From: Occallatibacter savannae
GTDB taxonomy: Bacteria > Acidobacteriota > Terriglobia > Terriglobales > Acidobacteriaceae
Length of the DNA: 64,000 nt
NCBI RefSeq assembly: GCF_003131205.1
Contig: NZ_QFFY01000001.1
Coordinates: forward strand, 1,550,001-1,614,000
Reading direction: 5' to 3'
In this document: piece after piece, positions 34,167 through 42,494 of the stretch
How the letters are laid out: every line of letters begins with the position of its first letter
Position numbering within the stretch: position 1 is the stretch's first letter
Made by a program: the position numbers and the translations under genes
Notes under the pieces: model-generated
Told to the model about the DNA's origin: nothing
Databases searched by the model: none
What the model saw: only the letters and a program-made list of their open reading frames with translations

Positions 34167-34790
34167 ATGGCTCGAACGAAGGTCTTCGCGAGAGGTGATG
34201 TGCTTGCCGAGGTGGTGCGGAGTTTTGCAGTGAATGAGGAAATCAATCAATTGTTGATTGAAAAGTTGGATTCACGAGCCTGGCGGGTGCCCGGAGCCTG
34301 CCCTGAGCGAAGCCGAAGGGTCCCTCGCGCTTGGGGACCCGGGACAGACTCTGATTTAGCAACCCGCGCCCGATCGAGTTCGAGCACCCGGACCATCGCG
34401 GCAATCTTCGCGCACATGCATCATGTGCGGCGGAAGTGGATTCGGCTTTCGGCGCCGCATCTTCCCTTGCCTGCTGAACTCGATCGCAACTGCACGCAGG
34501 CGCAAGCATGCAAGGCGCTGGCTGCAAGCGGCGCTCTGTGCGTCAAGATGATCGAGCATCTGCTGACTGCATCGCCGGAGCTGAATCCATCTCCAGAGAA
34601 GAGCCCGAAGTTCTTGCGAGATGGATGGGCGCGGGCGTGGCCCGCCGGGCCGATGATGGTGGCCTACATGATTACGCACGAGGCGCACCACCGCGGACAG
34701 GTCTGCATGCTGGCGAATCAGCTGGGATTCAAGCTGCCCGGCGCGGCGACTTCGGCGATGTGGAGGTGGGAGAGTCTCACTGTTGAGTGA
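34167..34790 (+). CDS. DinB superfamily protein with in-frame repeat insertion
   Basis: A 207-residue protein. The start at 34167 (MARTKVFARGDVLAEVVRSF) has GGGAGG upstream. AAIFAHMHHVRRKWIRLS and AYMITHEAHHRGQVCMLANQLG hold the DinB metal-binding His residues. Between LLIEKLDSRAW and RTIAAIFAHMH there is an extra segment of about 35 residues containing ACPERSRR and arginine/serine-rich junk. Typical relatives join these blocks with about ten residues. The extra DNA (about 34285-34380) includes the dispersed repeat core CCTGAGCGAAGCCGAAGGG and a GGGTCCC/GGGACCC hairpin. The protein may still fold, since the insert is between two helices. Confidence 0.85.
   Translation: MARTKVFARGDVLAEVVRSFAVNEEINQLLIEKLDSRAWRVPGACPERSRRVPRAWGPGTDSDLATRARSSSSTRTIAAIFAHMHHVRRKWIRLSAPHLPLPAELDRNCTQAQACKALAASGALCVKMIEHLLTASPELNPSPEKSPKFLRDGWARAWPAGPMMVAYMITHEAHHRGQVCMLANQLGFKLPGAATSAMWRWESLTVE
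34296..34340 (+). repeat. Dispersed ACPERSRR-type repeat inside a DinB gene
   Basis: CCTGCCCTGAGCGAAGCCGA and the following AGGG are the core of a dispersed repeat found in many bacterial genomes, often mis-annotated as protein with the translation ACPERSRR. Here it really is in frame. GGGTCCC (34318-34324) pairs with GGGACCC (34334-34340). Confidence 0.65.
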
Positions 34791-34794
34791 AAGA

Positions 34795-34856
34795 GGCATT
34801 TTATGCCTTATAAGCCAAATATTTCCCTAAACTCTGCATAATTTGCTTTATAATGC
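34795..34856 (+). promoter_or_regulatory. hipBA promoter with two palindromic operators
   Basis: GGCATTTTATGCC (34795-34807) is a palindrome with 5-bp arms. A second one spans 34836-34856, with outer arms GCAT and ATGC, and encloses a consensus -10 TATAAT (34849-34854). The -10 ends 6 nt before the hipB ATG, so the mRNA is probably leaderless. The region is strikingly AT-rich. HipB-type antitoxins repress their own operons by binding such palindromes. Confidence 0.65.
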
Positions 34857-34860
34857 ATAA

Positions 34861-35115
34861 ATGCAGACGTTACAAGAACTTGGCAAAGCCATCCAGGAAA
34901 GAAGAAGGACTCTCCACCTGGGACAGGGATTGGTAGCGGGCCAGGCCGGACTCCGACAAGACCAACTGTCGCGATTGGAGCGCGGACAACTGACTGAGTT
35001 CGGTTCACGCAAGCTCCTGGCTGTGCTTGCCGTTCTCGGCATAGAGATCGCATTTGTTGAGGTCGGCGCGACCGGCACGCTCGATGAGCTGCGGCGTGAG
35101 CGGAGCGGATCATGA
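34861..35115 (+). CDS. hipB: HipB-type HTH antitoxin
   Basis: An 84-residue protein with a Cro/C1-type HTH (LGKAIQERRRTLHLGQGLVAGQAGLRQDQLSRLERGQL, residues about 6-45) and a C-terminal IAFVEVG strand as in HipB. It should bind the toxin kinase and repress the operon. The ATG lies 6 nt after TATAAT with no ribosome-binding site. It overlaps hipA by ATGA. Confidence 0.88.
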   Translation: MQTLQELGKAIQERRRTLHLGQGLVAGQAGLRQDQLSRLERGQLTEFGSRKLLAVLAVLGIEIAFVEVGATGTLDELRRERSGS

Positions 35116-36458
35116 AGCTGAATGTTCACGTTCTCGACAAGCATGTCGGCGTGCTGGAGCAGGTGGGAGACTTCCGCAGTGTGATGGCATACACGCCGGA
35201 TGCAGCGCCGGAAGATCTCGTTTCGCTGACCATGCCGGTTCGCACCGAGTCCTACCCGTGGGATGACGAGCTTCACCCAATCTTCCGCATGAACCTGCCC
35301 GAGGGATACCTGCTGCAGGTATTGCAGGAGGAGTTCGGGCCGCATGTGGGAGCCAGTCCGGTTGCACTGCTATCGGTGATCGGCCGCAACATGGTGGGCC
35401 GCGTGAAGGTCGCGCCACCGGATGCGACTCTCAACGAGAATGCAAAGCCGATCGAAGTGGATGAATTGTTGAAGGGAGACAACTCAGAGGAAGCGTTCGC
35501 TCAATTGGTTCGAGAGCATGCGCGGAGCGGCGTCTCCGGCATTCTGCCCAAGTTTCTTGATGCCGGGAAAAGCAGCAAGACCGGGCTGGGGCGTCATCCC
35601 AAGGCGACCATGCTGACCCATCGCCACATTGTGAAGGGCTCGTCATCGCGCCTGCCCTTTGCGACGGCCAATGAGCACCTGTGCATGCAAGTGGCGGCGA
35701 AGGTGATTCCGACGGCGAAGACGGAACTCTCGGATGACGGAAATGTGCTGGTGGTGCATCGCTTCGATGTGGACAAGAGCGGAAGGCCGCATCTTGCACT
35801 TGAGGACTTCTGTTCGCTGCTGGGGCTGCGCCCCGCGCAGAAATACGAGACGACCTGGGAAAGAATTGCAAAGGCGGTTCGCGCGCATGTGCCTGGACGC
35901 GACCAGTACGAAACTTTCCGCAGGCTCTCATCGATGTTGTTGCTGACCTACGCGCTTCGCAACGCCGATTGCCATGCGAAGAACGTTGCGCTCGTATATA
36001 CGTCGCGGGATGATGTGAGCCTGGCGCCGGCGTACGACTTCTTCACGACTTCGGTATACGCCGGATATCAGCATAATCCGCCGGCGATCAGCATCATGGG
36101 AAAAAAGACGTGGTTGCCGGGCAAGACGCTGACTCGATTCATCGCCGGAACTTTCGGCATTCCCGAGCGAGAACAGAAGGTGGCTGTCGAACAGATCAGC
36201 GATGCGGTTGCGGATACCGCGAAGGCGGTTCACAAGACGATGAACGAACTTGCTGGCTTCAGGGACTCGGGAAAGCGGATGCTGGCGGCGTGGAAAGAGG
36301 GTGTGAACCAGCTTCGCGACTCGCGCATGTACGGCCTGAGCGAGTGGAAACTGGTCAAGGAGTTTGAGGCGATCTCCGATGCGCCGAAGCTGGCGAGTTC
36401 GAGAACGGTGACTGGCAGGTCGGAGTTGCTCGGAGCACGTGGTAAGCGCAAACCATGA
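35112..36458 (+). CDS. hipA: HipA-type serine/threonine toxin kinase
   Basis: A 448-residue kinase. The N-terminal subdomain (1-110) is the HipA N1 domain. GVSGILPKF (around 140) is the phosphate-binding loop. TYALRNADCHAKNVALVY gives the catalytic D-x-x-x-x-N motif, and LAPAYDFFTT the metal-binding Asp. E. coli HipA phosphorylates GltX and blocks translation. This protein is about the same size (E. coli 440), so it is probably a complete toxin. It is coupled to hipB by a 4-nt overlap and converges on ftsW with 24 nt between. Confidence 0.92.
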   Translation: MKLNVHVLDKHVGVLEQVGDFRSVMAYTPDAAPEDLVSLTMPVRTESYPWDDELHPIFRMNLPEGYLLQVLQEEFGPHVGASPVALLSVIGRNMVGRVKVAPPDATLNENAKPIEVDELLKGDNSEEAFAQLVREHARSGVSGILPKFLDAGKSSKTGLGRHPKATMLTHRHIVKGSSSRLPFATANEHLCMQVAAKVIPTAKTELSDDGNVLVVHRFDVDKSGRPHLALEDFCSLLGLRPAQKYETTWERIAKAVRAHVPGRDQYETFRRLSSMLLLTYALRNADCHAKNVALVYTSRDDVSLAPAYDFFTTSVYAGYQHNPPAISIMGKKTWLPGKTLTRFIAGTFGIPEREQKVAVEQISDAVADTAKAVHKTMNELAGFRDSGKRMLAAWKEGVNQLRDSRMYGLSEWKLVKEFEAISDAPKLASSRTVTGRSELLGARGKRKP

Positions 36459-36482
36459 TGGCTAGCGGAATCCCGCGCGCGA

Positions 36483-37577
36483 TCAGTCCACCTTCTTCGA
36501 AATGTTGAGGAGAATGCCGATTCCTGACAGCGTGAAGAAGAGGCTGGTGCCGCCGGAGGAGATGAAGGGCAGCGGGATTCCCTTGGTGGGCAGGAGCGAC
36601 AGCACCACGCTGATGTTGAAGAAGGCCTGAAGCAGGATCGCCGTCGTGAGTCCGAAGGCGGTGAGGCGCGCAAACGGATCCGTAGACCGGAAGGCGGTGC
36701 GGAGGCCGCGGTATCCGAGGACGATGAAGAGGATGAGGATGGCCATGGCGCCGAGGAAGCCGAGCTCTTCAGCGATGTTGGCGTAGATGAAGTCGGTTTG
36801 CGCTTCGGGCAGGTAGAAGAGCTTTTGCATGCCCTCCATGTAGCCGCGGCCCATGAAGCCGCCGGTGCCGACGGCGATGAGGGACTGGTTGATGTGGAAT
36901 CCGGCGCCCTGGGGGTCGAGGTCGGGGTGCATGAAGGCGAGCATGCGGGCGCGACGCCAGGGGACCCAGAAGAGAAGGACGGCGAGGCCGGGCGCGGCGG
37001 AGGCGGCGGCAAGGGCGAGATACTTCCAGTCCATGCCGGCGAGGAGCAGCAGCATTGCGGAGACTCCGGCGACGACGAGAGCGGTGCCGAGGTCGGGCTG
37101 CTTGACGATCAGCAGAATGAAAACGACGGGCATGAGCGCGGCTTTGAGCAGCGTGTTGCGCCAGTCGTTGATCTGGTCGAGGCGGGTGGAGAGGAACCAG
37201 GCAAGAAAGAGAATGATGACGGGCTTGGCGATTTCAGACGGCTGGAAGGTGAAGAGCGAGCCGAAGCGGATCCATCGGTGGGTGTTGTGCGAGTCGCGAA
37301 AGAAGTAGACCAGCAGGAGCAGCATGGTCGTAATTGCCAGAGCGGGGAAGACGAAGCGGGGCGTGTTGTAGCGGGTGTAATCAATCCGCGAAAGCACGAG
37401 CATGGCGCAGATGCCCGCCAGCGCCCATGCGGCCTGGCGTCCCACAAAAGCATAAGGCGAGTTGAAGCGGGCCTGCGCGGTGACGGCAGAGGCGGAAAAG
37501 ACCATGACGAGGCCGACCACCACGAGCATGAGCGTGGTGAAGAAGATCCACTTGTCGACGCCTACGCGTTTGGCCAT
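36483..37577 (-). CDS. ftsW: Peptidoglycan polymerase FtsW
   Basis: A 364-residue SEDS-family glycosyltransferase with about ten membrane helices, which polymerises lipid II at the septum together with FtsI. HRWIRFGSLFTFQPSEIAKPVIILFLAWFLS contains the essential loop, and LPFISSGGTSLFF the C-terminal motif. The start at 37577 has GAGAG upstream. It is the last dcw gene here; murG, murC and ftsQAZ do not follow. RodA is an alternative identity, but the dcw position and FtsI partner argue for FtsW. Confidence 0.92.
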   Translation of the reverse strand: MAKRVGVDKWIFFTTLMLVVVGLVMVFSASAVTAQARFNSPYAFVGRQAAWALAGICAMLVLSRIDYTRYNTPRFVFPALAITTMLLLLVYFFRDSHNTHRWIRFGSLFTFQPSEIAKPVIILFLAWFLSTRLDQINDWRNTLLKAALMPVVFILLIVKQPDLGTALVVAGVSAMLLLLAGMDWKYLALAAASAAPGLAVLLFWVPWRRARMLAFMHPDLDPQGAGFHINQSLIAVGTGGFMGRGYMEGMQKLFYLPEAQTDFIYANIAEELGFLGAMAILILFIVLGYRGLRTAFRSTDPFARLTAFGLTTAILLQAFFNISVVLSLLPTKGIPLPFISSGGTSLFFTLSGIGILLNISKKVD

Positions 37578-37745
37578 AGTCTCTCGAAATCGAAACGTAC
37601 CGTCTCCCATGTCTCAGAATCGAGACGTGGGCACCCAGGTTCTTGCTGATGCTTGGTTCATGGTTTCACGGGTAGCTTGTGGAGATTTGGATGGGGTGCG
37701 GAGTGGGGATCAAAGTGGTCAAGTTGGTTGGCAGCAACTGCGGGT

Positions 37746-37832
37746 TGTCATCCCGAGCGGAGCGGCTTCCTTTTGCAATGAGGCTGTCATCCTGAACGGA
37801 GCGGCTTTCATCAGCGGAGTGAAGGATCTGCT
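37746..37832. repeat. Direct repeats of a TGTCATCC-containing element, left of GIY-YIG
   Basis: TGTCATCCCGAGCGGAGCGG (37746-37765) and TGTCATCCTGAACGGAGCGG (37785-37804) are near-identical and 39 nt apart. The second runs on to GAAGGATCTGCTT (37821-37833). An inverted copy lies at 38224-38295, so the GIY-YIG gene is flanked on both sides. Confidence 0.75.
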
Positions 37833-38164
37833 TTTCCGTAAGCGCCCGTCTCGAGAACCTCCCTGGTCAGGTGCGGAAACCAGTCGGCGCTCAGATCCTC
37901 CCAGGTCGGGTTCGCGGCCTGTATCAGCTCAACCTTCTTCGATCGAAGCCAGCCTTTGAGCTCCTTCTCACGTTGGATTGCGGCGCTTACATTATTGGAC
38001 CGTTCAAACCAGACGAGGCGATTGCAGTTGTAGCGCGAGGTGAAGCCTTCGTAGGCTTTGGTCTTGTGCTCGAATACACGGTGGCGAAGGTCGCTGGTGA
38101 CTCCGATGTAGAGGGTGCGGCTCTTGCTGGCGACTATGTAGGTGAAATACACGTGCTCGCGCAT
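37811..38164 (-). CDS. GIY-YIG nuclease family protein
   Basis: A 117-residue protein. YFTYIVASKSRTLYIGVTSDLRHRVFEHK contains both halves of the GIY-YIG motif (TYI and YIG) and the catalytic Arg; the conserved Glu is probably in RYNCNRLVWFERSN. QREKELKGWLRSKKVELI is the typical C-terminal region of the UPF0213-like group. The last residues KADPSLR and the stop are encoded by the flanking repeat. It sits between murD and ftsW, out of place for a dcw gene. Confidence 0.9.
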   Translation of the reverse strand: MREHVYFTYIVASKSRTLYIGVTSDLRHRVFEHKTKAYEGFTSRYNCNRLVWFERSNNVSAAIQREKELKGWLRSKKVELIQAANPTWEDLSADWFPHLTREVLETGAYGKADPSLR

Positions 38165-38223
38165 ATCTCGAAGCTAACGGACATGCTCGCGTACTGAAGT
38201 GTCATGGATCACTAGGATCACAA

Positions 38224-38295
38224 GAAGCAGATCCTTCGCTTACCACCCCCACGCTGAAGAAAGCGCGTGGGGCCCCGTGCGCTCAGGATGACAGT
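38224..38295. repeat. Inverted copy of the GIY-YIG-flanking repeat
   Basis: AGCAGATCCTTCGCTT (38228-38243) and CTCAGGATGACAG (38284-38296) are the reverse complement of the ends of the left element. Between them lies a hairpin CCCCACGC/GCGTGGGG, so this copy carries an extra palindromic insert. Confidence 0.7.
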
Positions 38296-38337
38296 GGTGA
38301 TTTAAGAGCGTGTCCTGGAGCTGCTTAATGGGTGCAT

Positions 38338-39726
38338 TCAAGAAGTGTGGGGATGCATGCCGCGGGAGGCTTCCCAGTCGCTGACCAGCTGCTTAAACAC
38401 GCGGCCGCGTTGTTCGTAGTTCTCGAACTGATCGAACGAAGAGCATGCCGGGGCAAGCAGAACCACCTCCGCCGGATGCGCCGCGGCAGCAATGGCGCCA
38501 ACAGCCTTATCGAGCGTCTCGCAAGAATGGATGGGCACCACGCCCCGGAGCTGCGACTCAATCTTCGCGGCCGCCGAGCCGATCGTATAGACCGCTTTGA
38601 CCCTCGCCCGCAGCAGCTCGTTGAGCTCGGTGTAGTCGGAGTTTTTGTCTTTGCCGCCGAGGATGAGGTGGATGTTGCCGGGGAATGCGGCGATGGCCTT
38701 GGCCGTGGCGTCGACGTTGGTGGCCTTGGAGTCGTTGTAGACCTCGACTCCGTTGACGGTGGCCACGTACTCGAGGCGGTGCTCGACGGCTTTGAACTCC
38801 TCGACGCCTTTGCGGATCGATTCGAAGGCGGCTCCGGCGAGGCGCGCTGTGCAGACGGAGGCGAGCACGTTCTCGATGTTGTGATCGCCCTTGAGGGGAA
38901 TGGCGCTGAGCGGCATCACTGTCTCGGGCACGGATGAGGGCGAGGTGCGGAAGACGATTGTCTTGCTTTCGACCCAGGCGCCTTGGTTGACTGCGTGCTT
39001 CAAGGAGAACCAGTAGACGCTGGATTTGGCGCGCTCGGCGGCAGCGGCGGCGCGAGGATTGTCGGCGTTGAGCACGCAGTAGTCGTCCTGGGTCTGGGAG
39101 AGGAAGATGCGCTCCTTGGCGAGCGCGTAGTTCTCGAAGGTGCCGTGCCGGTCGAGATGGTCGGGCGTGATGTTGAGGATGACGGCGATCCGGGGGTGGA
39201 AGACCTCGGTCGTTTCAAGCTGGAAGCTGGAGACTTCGAGAACGTTCCAGGTGTCGTCTGCTGAGCCTTCAATCAGGGCTACGACGGGAACGCCGATGTT
39301 GCCGCCAACCTGGGTGCGGAGGCCGGACTTCTCGAGGATCTCGCCAATCAGCGAGGTCGTGGTCGTCTTGCCGTTCGAGCCGGTGACGGCGAGGATCTGG
39401 CCTTTGAGGTAGCGGGCGGCGAGTTCGAGTTCGCCGATAATGGGACGGCCGAGGTTGCGGGCCTGCACGAGTTCGGGAGTGTCGAGCGGTACCCCGGGGC
39501 TGACGACGATGAGGTCCTGACGGCGGAAGGTGAGCAGGCCGTGTCCGCCGGCTTCGACGTTAATTCCCTCATCAAGGAGAGCGGGGATGTCTTTGGCTAG
39601 GGCTTCGGCGGAGCGGATGTCGGAGACGGTGACGTGGGCTCCCTGGCGGCGCAGGAAGAGCGCGGCGGCGAGGCCGGATTTGCCGAGTCCGACGACGAGG
39701 ACTTTTTTGCCTTTGAGCTCGAGCAT
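38338..39726 (-). CDS. murD: UDP-N-acetylmuramoylalanine--D-glutamate ligase MurD
   Basis: A 462-residue ATP-dependent ligase that adds D-Glu to UDP-MurNAc-L-Ala. VLVVGLGKSGLAAALFL is the UDP-binding Rossmann motif; TGSNGKTTTTSL (116-126) binds ATP; ILNITPDHLDRHGTFENY and VYNDSKATNVDAT and LILGGKDKNSDY complete the Mur-ligase signatures. The start at 39726 is chosen by family alignment; an in-frame ATG at 39750 is possible. Confidence 0.95.
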   Translation of the reverse strand: MLELKGKKVLVVGLGKSGLAAALFLRRQGAHVTVSDIRSAEALAKDIPALLDEGINVEAGGHGLLTFRRQDLIVVSPGVPLDTPELVQARNLGRPIIGELELAARYLKGQILAVTGSNGKTTTTSLIGEILEKSGLRTQVGGNIGVPVVALIEGSADDTWNVLEVSSFQLETTEVFHPRIAVILNITPDHLDRHGTFENYALAKERIFLSQTQDDYCVLNADNPRAAAAAERAKSSVYWFSLKHAVNQGAWVESKTIVFRTSPSSVPETVMPLSAIPLKGDHNIENVLASVCTARLAGAAFESIRKGVEEFKAVEHRLEYVATVNGVEVYNDSKATNVDATAKAIAAFPGNIHLILGGKDKNSDYTELNELLRARVKAVYTIGSAAAKIESQLRGVVPIHSCETLDKAVGAIAAAAHPAEVVLLAPACSSFDQFENYEQRGRVFKQLVSDWEASRGMHPHTS

Positions 39727-39753
39727 GGGTGCAGGACAAGGATAATGCATTCC

Positions 39754-39802
39754 AGCGGGGCTCGCGGAGTTAGCGCGCTCACGCGCGTTAGACGTCTAGC
39801 GA
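39754..39802 (-). repeat. GC-rich repeat in the mraY-murD gap, related to the msrP-msrQ repeat
   Basis: On the - strand the segment reads CTAACGCGCGTGAGCGCG followed by CTAACTCCGCGAGCCCCGCT. The order CTAAC-CGCG-GAGCGCG matches the units at 22602-22655. It overlaps the last codons of mraY. Confidence 0.5.
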
Positions 39803-40932
39803 AGTTTGAGGGTAGTCAGCGCAAAGAGGGCGAACACCAGCGCTAGAATCCAGAAGCGCGCGATAACCTTCGACTCGCTCCAGCCCAACTGCTCGAAGTG
39901 GTGGTGCAGCGGGGCCATTTTGAAGATGCGCTTCTTGCGGAGTTTGTAGCTGCCCACCTGGAGCATGACTGAGAGCGCTTCGATCACGAAGATTCCGCCG
40001 ATAAAGGGCAGCAGAAATTCCTGCCGGATGATGACGGCCACGGTGCCGATGGCTCCGCCCAGCGCGAGCGAGCCCACATCGCCCATGAAGACTTCAGCCG
40101 GATGGGCGTTGTACCAGAGGAAGCCAATACTCGCCCCGACCATCGAGCCGCAGAAGACCGTGAGTTCGGCAACGAGCGGCATGCGCTGCAGTTCGAGGTA
40201 GTCGGCAAAGACAACGTGGCCGCTGACGTAGGTCAGCACTGTGAGCGCACCGGCAGCGATGATGGTGCAGCCGATCGCGAGACCGTCGAGACCGTCGGTG
40301 AGGTTGACGGCGTTGGATGTGCCCATCAGCACGAAGATGACAAAGGCGATAAACGGAAGGTAAACAAGGAAGCCCAGGTGCGGAATGGTTGCCGGCCACA
40401 TGTGCCACTGGAAGTTGGGATGAAGCACCTTGATGAACGGAACGCTGACCTGCGTGGCGAACAGCTTGAATTGCGTGAGGACGACGAGTACGACGCCGAC
40501 TCCCGCGCCGGCGAGCGCCTGCCAGAAAAGCTTGGCGCGGCCGGTGAGTCCGAGGTTGCGGCGGTGGACGACCTTTGTGTAATCGTCCGCGAATCCGATA
40601 GCGCCGTAAGCCAGCGTGGAGCAGACGGCGATCCACACGAAAGGATTGCCGGGGTCAGACCACAAAACCGTGGGCAGAAGGATCGCGATGACGATCAGCA
40701 CTCCGCCCATCGTGGGCGTGCCGGATTTCTTCTGGTGCGACTTGGGGCCCTCTTCGCGGATGTACTGGCCGATCTGAAATTCGCGCAGCTTCTGGATGAC
40801 ATAAGGCCCGATGAACATGGCAATCAGCAGCGCCGTGAGCGACGCGAAGACGGTTCGGAACGTGAGATAGCGGAAGATCCGGAAGGGGTGGAAGAACGGG
40901 AACAGCTTTTCGTAAAGCAGCCAGTAGAGCAA
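39796..40932 (-). CDS. mraY: Phospho-N-acetylmuramoyl-pentapeptide transferase MraY
   Basis: A 378-residue membrane enzyme with about ten helices that makes lipid [22 protein letters not shown] carries the catalytic Asp-Asp, [13 protein letters not shown] the second motif, [11 protein letters not shown] the third, and [24 protein letters not shown] the C-terminal His-rich loop. Its N-terminus [26 protein letters not shown] is typical. Separated from murF by the beta-lactamase and DUF2267 genes. Confidence 0.97.
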   Translation of the reverse strand: MLYWLLYEKLFPFFHPFRIFRYLTFRTVFASLTALLIAMFIGPYVIQKLREFQIGQYIREEGPKSHQKKSGTPTMGGVLIVIAILLPTVLWSDPGNPFVWIAVCSTLAYGAIGFADDYTKVVHRRNLGLTGRAKLFWQALAGAGVGVVLVVLTQFKLFATQVSVPFIKVLHPNFQWHMWPATIPHLGFLVYLPFIAFVIFVLMGTSNAVNLTDGLDGLAIGCTIIAAGALTVLTYVSGHVVFADYLELQRMPLVAELTVFCGSMVGASIGFLWYNAHPAEVFMGDVGSLALGGAIGTVAVIIRQEFLLPFIGGIFVIEALSVMLQVGSYKLRKKRIFKMAPLHHHFEQLGWSESKVIARFWILALVFALFALTTLKLR

Positions 40933-41112
40933 GGGTTCTCCAATGCCGGATCAGGGGCGGAATCAGAGTTGATTCTACTAGGGGTGGGGCTCAGAAGAGC
41001 GCGGATGAAGAGGCGCCGAATCTGGGGAGTGAATGGGAGGCAGCGGCGTCGGCGGGGTTAGGATGGGATCGCTGAAACGATCGAGGCAATCCTGCTTTGA
41101 GGTGATGCAATC

Positions 41113-41532
41113 ATGACGGTCCCGACGGAGTACCAACAGGCAAATATCGCGTTCTACAACTTCCTCACCGATGTGCGCGATCAGACGAATTTCGACTCCA
41201 CTCATCCGGCCTATACGATCGCGCAGGGCGTATTCCAGGCCTTCCGGCGAAGGCTGGGGATCAGAGACGCCATCCGATTCTGCAACGTGCTGCCGGTCGG
41301 GCTCCGCGCACTCTTTGTTGCCGATTGGGATCCGGATGAGCCGTTGCGGTGCTTTGAAGATCGCGACACGATGACGCGGGAGGTGCAAAACTTGCGGCCC
41401 CTGCACAACTACGCTCCGGATGATGCGATTCAGATGGTCGCGCGCGCGTTACGGCGTAATGTGGACCGGGAGGTTTTCGATCGCGTGCTGACTACGCTGC
41501 CGGAGGGAGCGGCGGATTTCTGGAAGGTGTAA
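41113..41532 (+). CDS. DUF2267 domain-containing protein
   Basis: A 139-residue cytoplasmic alpha-helical protein matching DUF2267: AYTIAQGVFQAFRRRLGIRDAIRFCNVLPVGLRALFVADWDPDEP, with a second half-repeat VARALRRNVDREVFDRVLTTLPEGAADFWKV. Function unknown; often seen near stress genes. It is on the strand opposite to the dcw genes, inside the murF-mraY interval, and must have its own promoter. Confidence 0.82.
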   Translation: MTVPTEYQQANIAFYNFLTDVRDQTNFDSTHPAYTIAQGVFQAFRRRLGIRDAIRFCNVLPVGLRALFVADWDPDEPLRCFEDRDTMTREVQNLRPLHNYAPDDAIQMVARALRRNVDREVFDRVLTTLPEGAADFWKV

Positions 41533-41550
41533 GGACTCGGAGCGCCGGCT

Positions 41551-41590
41551 TGTCCCACTCGTCGCGATAAAGCTGCGATGAATGGGGCAC
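41551..41590. repeat. Palindromic repeat, copy 1 (beta-lactamase flank)
   Basis: TGTCCCACTCGTCGCGA pairs imperfectly with TGCGATGAATGGGGCAC around a short loop. On the - strand it begins GTGCCCCATTCATCGCAG. The same architecture, in the same orientation, is found at 42486-42530. Confidence 0.65.
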
Positions 41591-41597
41591 AGCGGCG

Positions 41598-42494
41598 TCA
41601 GTGTTTGTTCGCTGATTGTTTCTTGAGTTCGGCTTCAAAGGCCTCCTGGCGGTCGGCAATGTAGGCCTTGTAGCCGGCGGGATCGATGAACGCGTTCGTG
41701 TCGCCCTTCTTGAACCGTTCGTATTTCTCGTGCAGATCGAAGTAGCCCCCGTGGGCGCCTAGGAAGATATCGCAGGGTAGTTTGCTCAGGACTTCGAATT
41801 GGTGTTTGTAGTCAGCGGCAATCTGCGGATAGGTCTTGTTGTTGACGAGTTTGTAGCCCGGATTGACGTTGGGGCTCCCAACAATGACGACGTGCAGGGT
41901 GCGTCCGTTGTCCTGCTCGTCGAGGGTCCAGGTGGTGGTGCCCTTGGTATGGCCGGCGGTCAGGTGCGCCGTGAGAGTAGTACCGCCGAGAGAAACGGTG
42001 TCGCCATCGTGCAGGGTTCTATCCACTTTGGTTCGCGGAAACCAGAATGACTCTCTGGAGCTGTAGTTGAAATCGTTGTGGCCGCCGGATTCTACGACGG
42101 GGATGTCCTGCGCCATCACTTCGTACTTCGCACCGGTTTCACGCTTGATCTGAGCGCTCCCTGCGCAGTGGTCGAAGTGGCCGTGACTGATGAGGAGGAT
42201 TTTGGTGTCTTTGTATTTGAACCCGAGCGACTCGACTGCCTGCCTGATTTGCGGAGGCGAAGACTCGAGATTTGAGTTGATGAGGATGTTGCCCTGCGGA
42301 GTGACGATCAAATAGGCGGCGAGATCCTGCGAACCGACGTAGTAAAGATTGCCTGCGATCTTGAAAGCTGGGAAGGGTTGAACCCACGATGGGTTGTCCT
42401 TGCTGAAAGAGTCTTTCTGGGCAGAGGCCCCGACCGCTGACAAGACGGAGACGATGAGAAAGATGAAAGTCGTCCATCTTGGTTTCCCACCCAT
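41598..42494 (-). CDS. Subclass B3-like metallo-beta-lactamase
   Basis: A 298-residue exported protein. The ATG at 42494 gives a normal signal peptide (cleavage near GASAQ, residue 26); a GTG at 42557 overlapping murF by 4 nt is an alternative but reads through a repeat. HGHFDH (H104, H106, D108, H109), H182 in TAGHTKG and H248 in GAHGGYF are the zinc ligands. GSPNVNPGYKL matches the B3 loop. It could hydrolyse beta-lactams or act as a related hydrolase. Soil acidobacteria commonly encode such enzymes. It sits among peptidoglycan genes and is flanked by repeats. Substrate unproven. Confidence 0.88.
   Translation of the reverse strand: MGGKPRWTTFIFLIVSVLSAVGASAQKDSFSKDNPSWVQPFPAFKIAGNLYYVGSQDLAAYLIVTPQGNILINSNLESSPPQIRQAVESLGFKYKDTKILLISHGHFDHCAGSAQIKRETGAKYEVMAQDIPVVESGGHNDFNYSSRESFWFPRTKVDRTLHDGDTVSLGGTTLTAHLTAGHTKGTTTWTLDEQDNGRTLHVVIVGSPNVNPGYKLVNNKTYPQIAADYKHQFEVLSKLPCDIFLGAHGGYFDLHEKYERFKKGDTNAFIDPAGYKAYIADRQEAFEAELKKQSANKH

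Noticed and set aside
36798..37649. Gly/Glu-rich frame opposite ftsW
   Set aside because: Mirror of membrane-protein codons; ftsW is unambiguous.
37746..38296. Insertion sequence with transposase
   Set aside because: No transposase is present; the GIY-YIG protein is not a known transposase, so I only report flanking repeats.
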